64,000 nucleotides of DNA, taken from NCBI GenBank assembly GCA_036426205.1, contig CM071574.1:15267792-15331791 (forward strand), read 5' to 3'. The notes under the pieces were generated by a model. That model saw only the letters and a program-made list of their open reading frames with translations, was not told the origin of the DNA and did no database searches. Below, in pieces: positions 58,511-64,000 of the stretch. Position numbers and translations under genes: made by a program. The DNA comes from Ascaphus truei. Taxonomy: Eukaryota > Chordata > Amphibia > Anura > Ascaphidae. The stretch's first letter is position 1; every line of letters begins with the position of its first letter.

Positions 58511-58928
58511 TGTAGCCTGGCGCTCCCGTGGCTCCTGGAGACCCCCCTCCCTTGTTGCAGTGCGATCGCGGGTGCCGACAGACCCGACGGCTGTTTCCAA
58601 GGGTGGGGGCTGGAGCAGGGAGCAGCGCGGCTACCCCTGCCTGCGGCCGGTTGCCGGGGACGCGATCGGGCCGTTGCTAAGGCCGCGGTCACGTCTCTGA
58701 GGTCCCGGCGGCCGGTGAAGCAGGGCGCCGCCATTGCACTGCGGGTTGCGCATGCGCAGGGACGCGATAGCGCGAAAGGCCCCCAGATTGCTCGCGCAAG
58801 AGCAGGGAAAGACCAAGGAAGGTTGAGGCAGCTAGAGACAGAAGAGGTAGGGAAAAGCCCGCGAAGCCCTAGCCTACCAGGGATGGCTCTGAGCTGGGAC
58901 TACATATCCCATGAGCCTCTGTATGCCC

Positions 58929-58930
<2 letters not shown>
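58511..58930 (+). mobile_element. LTR subfamily B, 5' fragment
   Basis: It starts TGTAGCCTGGCG. It shares GGTTGCCGGGGACGCGATCG, GCGCCGCCATTGC and the NRF-1-type palindrome TTGCGCATGCGCA (about 58,746) with LTR-B at 32,379. It stops at a (TA)n tract where the ZNF143-like site is degraded to ACTACATATCCCA. Confidence 0.75.

Positions 58931-58974
<44 letters not shown>
58931..58974. repeat. (TA)n microsatellite
   Basis: About 22 TA units; it hosts the LTR-E insertion, and a shorter TA tract resumes at 59,764-59,778. Confidence 0.9.
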
Positions 58975-58978
<4 letters not shown>

Positions 58979-59765
58979 GCCCTGGTAAGAAATGGGACTA
59001 TAGTTCTATCCGCCTCCTGGTATAATCCCTGCTAAGGGCAGGTTGCCAGGAGTTATCATGGGTTTCCCCCACTTCAAGCACTTGCCCTGAATGGTGGAGG
59101 TAGGTCACCTGACCCTGTGTCCAATCAAGAGACACAGGGACGGTGCCTGCTGATATCATAAAGAGCAGTGCATTTCCTATTTACTTGAGTGAGAACACAC
59201 AGAGAAGAGTTCAGACAGTGGAGAGAGACAGAGTTTTGGAGTTAGTGTTAGGGAGGAGAGCAGTGAGCAGCTCATGAGTAGGGCTGATAGAATATAGTGA
59301 GGTGGACCAAATACCTCTCACCCTCCTTAGGGGGTGAGGGAAGAGCTAGCCCCACTCTGGATGGCCCTTGGGTCCAGAATGGAGGCAGGGACTATCACTA
59401 AGGAGAGCAGCTGGGGGCATTGTAAATCAACTGTACCTGTCTCCTGCCTGCGGGAGACTGAATAAAGGAGTCTGCTGTTTAAAGAGAACTTTGTGTGAGA
59501 CTGGAATCTCTCATCCCTGGGAGGGGGATTTCTGTGGTAGGGATTACACCCCATGTTCCTGGGGCTTACTACAGATGGAGGCGCTGCACCATTGAAGGAG
59601 AACGAAGGCATCCACCCCAGTAACCTGTCCTGTTGTCCCCCATGTCATCGCGGGAGACTCAGGCCCTCCTGTTGCCAGCAGGTATGCACCACACAGAGAC
59701 ATATAGCCAGACCCCAGAACACCTTAGAGGGCCCGATCTGCGACCGGGTGGGGGTCCATGGGTTA
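58975..59765 (+). mobile_element. solo LTR, subfamily E
   Basis: It starts TGTAGCCCTGG and ends near GGGTTA, with TATA on both sides inside a TA microsatellite. AATAAAGG lies at about 59,461, the shared TGGAGGCGCTGCACC at about 59,576, and a leader ATG...GAGACTCAG...CAGCAG/GTATGC at 59,642-59,690. No coding capacity. Confidence 0.78.
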
Positions 59766-59779
59766 TATATATATATAGA

Positions 59780-60205
59780 CAAACCTTGAAGCACAAGAAC
59801 ATGCAGGCAACAAACGCATTTAAGAGAGAAGATAGGGAGTGTAGTAAAATGTAATATTAAAACATTTGTAAATGTTAAGTCGATTTTGTTCCTGGTGACA
59901 TTTAGCAATGTATCTATTTAATTGATATTTTTTTTCCCTCTAAACAAACAAAATTAAAGAGACACTTCATTTTTAATCAATCCACTAAACATGGTTGGCT
60001 GACTCCCCTTTAATAGAAATGGGAGAATTTTCCACCTAAATCCGAATCCAACACGTATTGGTCAGTTCCTTTTACCCGCAGAGTTTCGCGGATTAGTCTC
60101 CAAAAGGCAGATTCTAGTAAAAAAATCTGACCGACGGATTGCATGAGTCATGAGTACACAGTGCAAAGTGGAGCTCAAAAGTATGCTGTGACAATGATAA
60201 TGCTA
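59780..60205. other. no gene seen
   Basis: AT-rich sequence without identifiable repeats. Confidence 0.4.
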
Positions 60206-60564
60206 CACTACCGACACACTTTATTGCTCATCAGCCAGATCCGCAAGCCGGGAGATTTCCCGGCTTGCTAGTGGCCGCCCCTCGGTGTGCCGCGCGTCAC
60301 CGACGCGCGGTCACGCGTCATTGGGAGCCTGCGCCCCCTGCACGCGCGTCCAGGGCTCCCCGAGGGAGCCCTGGTGTCCCGCGATTGCGGGACGGCGGCA
60401 GGGGGTTCCGGGGGACCCGGCGGACCCGGCAGCGGTAGGGAGAGCGCCCCGATCGGAGGGCGCTCTTCCGCTGCTTCGGCGCGCGCCCGTCACCCTCCGG
60501 CGCGCGCCAGGATACTGCTGCGGCCAAGAACGGGCAAATGCTCGAATAAACTTGGCCGCAGCAG
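60206..60564. mobile_element. mariner-type MITE with GC-rich interior
   Basis: The left end is CACTACCGACACACTTTATT, the right end GCTCGAATAAACTTGGCC, then GCAGCAG, flanked by TA on both sides (60,204-60,205 and 60,565-60,566). Same terminal family as 1,546-1,944, but with a very CpG-rich interior of several short hairpins (for example CCGGGAGATTTCCCGG). Confidence 0.6.
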
Positions 60565-60829
60565 TAGAGCTGATGCCCAGAGGAGTAGAGCGGGTGGGTT
60601 CTAATCCTGTTGGGTCTGACACAAGTACACCATTCTAGAGATTAGGTGCGTTGGACTTGTCAACTCAATATAGTTCTTATGGATAGCCTATTAGGAAGTG
60701 TAGAATGTGACTAATTTCAATATATACTTTGCATATCTCCCAGGGTACGTCAGGTGCTCTCCTTTTACAGCACAGGTATCTCTCCCTAATTTATTTGGAG
60801 ATAGATTTGAGGGGATATACCTCTCCCTT

Positions 60830-61640
60830 CGTACTTTGCGTGTCTTGTTTGCTATCACCTCATCATCCTCTATTAATCTTGATGTGGGGGTAAACCAGGG
60901 GTCTGTGGTAGGACGTCTTCTCTTTTCTCTTTAAACACTCTCTCTAGTTGACGTCATCCCACCCCTTCCCATCCCACTTGGGTTCAAATATCACTTCAAT
61001 GCTGATGACACACACATGTACTTTTCAATCCCTGACGTACACCTGCTGTTTAGACAAACTTAACATGTCAAAGACGGTGCTCCTCATACTTCCTCCCAAG
61101 CCTGGCCCTACTGCCCCCTTCTAGATTACTGTTGACAGCACTATCATACACCCCGTACCATAAGCACGCTGCCTCCTGGGTGTCATATTTGACTCCTCCC
61201 TCACATTCACAATGTAGCCTGTAATTTTTTCCTCTGTAACATTGCAAAAATACGCCCTTTCCTCGGTCACTCTACTGCTAAAACTCTAACGCAGGCCCTC
61301 ATTCTCTTCCGTCTCGACTATTGTAACCTTCTACTGTCCGGCCTTCTTGCCTCTCACCTGTCTCTTACAAACTATCCTTAACGCTGCTGCTATAATCAAT
61401 CACTTTACGCTCTCGTAAATATGTCTCCGCATCTCTCCTGCTGAAATCCCTCTCCTGGCTTCCTATTAAAATCCGTATCACTTACAAAATTCTGCTCTTT
61501 TAAGGCTATACACTCCTCTGCCCCTCCTTACATCTCAGCCCTAATTTCTCGCTATATACCTGACTGACTCTTGACCGTTCTGCTCATGGTTGTCTTCTGT
61601 CTGCCCCTTCTGTATTTAAAGCCCTCTCACACCTAAACCT
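60830..61640 (+). pseudogene. L2/CR1-like LINE reverse transcriptase remnant
   Basis: Read across frameshifts and stops, the order of RT segments is clear: NQGSVVG-LLFSL (RT motif before the catalytic box) at about 60,893-60,932, FNADDTHMYFS with the catalytic ADD pair near 60,988-61,020, LDKLNMSKT at about 61,050, GVIFDSSLTF near 61,180, and the thumb/3' part SRLDYCNLLLSGL, LNAAA and APPYISALISRY to 61,560. This is the 3' half of a jockey/L2/CR1-clade LINE. Several stops and indels make it non-functional. Confidence 0.8.
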
Positions 61641-62240
61641 CTCCCCCTCAATATTTGACTGTTGAAAGTTTCATGCAGAGGAAGTAGCAAAACTTCTCAC
61701 TGAAGATACTGTATACCCTCAGGTCCAGAGTCAGAGATAGATTATGATGAGGGGGATATAGATTCAGCCTAAGTGTCTCCCTGATTTCCCCAGTCACATT
61801 GATTAAGGTGTCTGACCAAGACACAGTTACTGATGAAGCTACACTGATGGAAGAAGTGGAAGAAGAGGCTCTGGTGAGGGAAGCACAGGCCAAGTCCTGT
61901 GACACAAGCATACATATCCCTTGGTACTGCCCGGGCCTTACATCTCCCTATGCACAGCACTTCAAGGTTCTGTGCTGAATGCAGTACAGCTAGGGAGCCA
62001 CATCATACCAGATGTATGTTCTCTGAATGTATGAGCACATTCAAGAACAGTTTCTCAACCTACCATCAGAAGTAAAGTATTTGCTAGAAGTCATTAAACT
62101 GATTGATATGGGAATTAATGGGAAAACTAAGCGCTACCAATTACATAAAGTAAAACTACACCACAATACACTTTAATAAATTACATAGACAAATTAAAAT
62201 CTAACTTAACCTATTATAAAAGTGTAAATAAATCATAAGT
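61641..62240. other. no gene seen
   Basis: Short open frames only, no recognisable domain. Confidence 0.4.
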
Positions 62241-62242
62241 GC

Positions 62243-62275
62243 TAGACAAAGAACCAGTGTGGTTCGAAACGTCGC
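62243..62275 (+). ncRNA. hammerhead-like hairpin
   Basis: TAGACAAA, perfect stem GAACC/GGTTC with loop AGTGT (62,251-62,265), then GAAACGTCGC. Same layout as the other hairpins with a degraded 5' core. Confidence 0.3.
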
Positions 62276-62365
62276 ACTATTTTATATCTTTCCGGTTTGG
62301 TTAAACTGATTTTAGTTTTAAACTTGGAAACTCCGATGGACCTTCGTTTTTTGTATATAAAGTAT

Positions 62366-63500
62366 TGTGACAGCCTCAGAGAAATGTGCTGTGTAAATGG
62401 GCGTATCACTATGTGTATTTGCACATTAAGGTGACAGTAACAGGGTCACCCTGTCATGTTATGAGGCAGGAACACTCGTGTCCATAGCCTGATACAGGAC
62501 TGAGGAGGTTGGTTCTAGTGCAGGCTACCTTCATTCATCTCCTCAGCTGCTTCATTAGGCCTTTAAAAAGCCTGTAGTACAGACTGCAAGTTTTCTCTGG
62601 TCAGGAAGGTTCTGGATCTTGGTCCGCTGTGGAAACAGACTTACAGAACCCTACCCCAGCTGAAGATAACTGATCTCTCCACCTGTGGACTGCTTATCTG
62701 ACTGTTGTTGATATGTGGCCTAGCCCCCCAATCCGTAGATAGGGGGTGGTGTAGTCTAGTCAGTGCTCCCTATCAGAGTTAGCCCTGTTTTGTTTGTTTT
62801 CCTTTAACCCTGTTTTTGCTGAAACATAAGCTGTGTTTTTGTTTGTTTTTGCTGTTTCGTGGGACCAGGCACATTGAACAACAAACACAATAAATCCTTC
62901 ATTCTGGTGCTTCAGGTACATTCTTCACACTGACCTTTCCCCAACAAAGAAAGGAAAGAAGAGAAAGAAAAGAGATTCTCAACTTACTGTGGAAGTTGCA
63001 GGAACGTTTAACGGTGACCCTACGGCACCAGGAAAGCATTACAGAAAGAAGTGGAGATGTTCTGCAGCCTTAGAGTAACTGGTGCAATCGCCCTGGGAAG
63101 GGCCGCAAAGGAAAAGGTTGAGCAAAACTATGACGATTCCATGGATCAGGCTAAAAATGCATTAGCTCATGCACTCCAATCTCCATGAACGATTGGAAAA
63201 GGAGCTAGAAGTTTACGTTGAGATACAGAGGTTCAGCTGTACGAGATGTCTACAACTCATTATGATGTCACCAGTATGCTGTCACATGCCAGATATATAG
63301 CCTACCAGGTACAACAACACCCAGTGGCTGACCTGCTTAGACAAATTGTGGATGGCGGATAGGAGGCGGCGGAGGAGACGGGCATCCCAAGACAGCGAGG
63401 AAGAAGGAGAGGGTGGTTGTGTAAACTAGGATCTCCCCCGACCCTTTTTAGTTAGGTCTTGCAGGGGCAAGTGAATCTGTGTGGATTTATTAGGTCCCCT
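62366..63500 (+). mobile_element. possible degraded LTR element
   Basis: A GT-rich, moderately structured region with AATAAATCC near 62,890 is followed by a purine-rich leader and broken frames (for example AALGRAAKEKVEQNYD-like and HARYIAYQVQQHPVADLL-like peptides). This order suggests LTR then internal region, but neither boundary nor domain is certain. Confidence 0.2.
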
Positions 63501-63927
63501 AGCACAGCACAGTTGGGAATAAATAAAGGCTCCATCTATACTAACCTGGTTCATAGATAATAACGTCTTCATGGCTGTGGTAGGGGTTTAAACAAAGACC
63601 CTGCCAATCCCTCTGTGTGCATTCCCACCAATGGATGTTTTTCTTCCAAATAAGTTTCTCAAAACAAAAGTTACATAACAAAGTCCAACAGTAATGTCCT
63701 TAAACAAAAGTAGAACTATATTGCATTCCTGCAAGGCTGGCCTACACATTTCTCCTTCAATTTTACTCAAAAATTGAATAAAAGATACTGAACTATCAAA
63801 CCACAAGATTAAATGCCTTTTGTATTTATTTATAAGGAGCCAAATCATCTGATGGTGCACCATGACATCATCAGGGATGTCACAAACTACAGCTATTGCT
63901 AAGCTGCACTTAAGATGGGAATTAGGT

Positions 63928-64000
63928 GGTGTACCCATGTATGGCCAAAACTGGACGTGCGGTGTACCCATGTATGGCCAAAACTGGACGTGCGGTGTAC
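63928..64000. repeat. 33-bp tandem repeat running off the window
   Basis: GGTGTACCCATGTATGGCC recurs at 63,928 and 63,961 and begins again at 63,994. The units are identical. The array continues beyond the end. Confidence 0.85.

Noticed and set aside
63588..63971. 127-codon minus-strand frame as a gene
   Set aside because: Its N-terminus comes from the 33-bp tandem repeat and the rest is AT-rich without motifs.

Overview
This window looks like intergenic or intronic DNA of a vertebrate, most likely a frog or toad. The evidence is the repeat content: L2-like LINE tails ending in (ATAC)n, L1 fragments, a tRNA-derived SINE, Tc1/mariner and hAT elements with many MITEs, several LTR subfamilies, and hairpins of a kind that I associate from memory with amphibian repeats. 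I found no convincing host protein-coding gene, rRNA, functional tRNA or CRISPR array. Most long open frames are microsatellites and minisatellites read as protein.

Layout. 1-13 kb: a 51-bp inverted repeat, a TA-flanked mariner-type MITE, four hAT-type MITEs (two with target-site duplications one base off perfect, one with a perfect one), a tandem triplication of one of these MITEs, an L1 3' end interrupted by an L2-like tail, and a second L1 3' end on the minus strand with an intact 187-codon C-terminus. 14.8-16.1 kb: a hAT-type element with a perfect 8-bp target duplication that carries a 53-bp minisatellite and an (ATG)n tract. 19-20.5 kb: 21-bp and 18-bp minisatellites. 22.5 kb: a SINE. 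24.3-29.4 kb: a low-copy segment carrying an inverted-arm element and a solo LTR.

29.4-47.05 kb is dominated by LTR retrotransposons with TGTAG...TACA ends. A structurally complete copy (5' LTR, PBS-like start, gag-like but no recognisable pol internal region, purine tract, 3' LTR, CATA duplication) lies at 41,880-47,045. A permuted copy (internal 3' part, LTR, internal 5' part) lies at 34,140-36,588. Solo LTRs of related subfamilies occur at 28.4, 31.0, 47.9, 50.9 and 59.0 kb. One long LTR subfamily (32.4-34.1 kb) has a CpG-rich, TATA-less promoter-like region with two NRF-1-type palindromes and a ZNF143/THAP11-type site.

The most important caution is that 36,589-47,049 repeats 24,309-29,437 and part of 34.1-36.3 kb with differences that are overwhelmingly 1-3 base insertions and deletions, not substitutions. 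That is the signature of unpolished long-read gap filling, so this stretch is probably an assembly artefact in base content and perhaps in arrangement. A genuine older partial copy at 48.95-49.76 kb differs by substitutions, which makes the contrast clear.

47-64 kb: solo LTRs, a foldback element split by an LTR, a truncated Tc1 transposase fragment, a gag-like reading frame cut by an LTR, a mariner-type MITE, an L2-like reverse transcriptase remnant with the catalytic box, and the start of a 33-bp tandem repeat at the window edge. The most novel-looking signals are a recurrent hammerhead-ribozyme-like hairpin at six or more loci in unrelated repeats, and a 3' module shared by otherwise divergent LTRs that looks like a conserved leader and splice donor.
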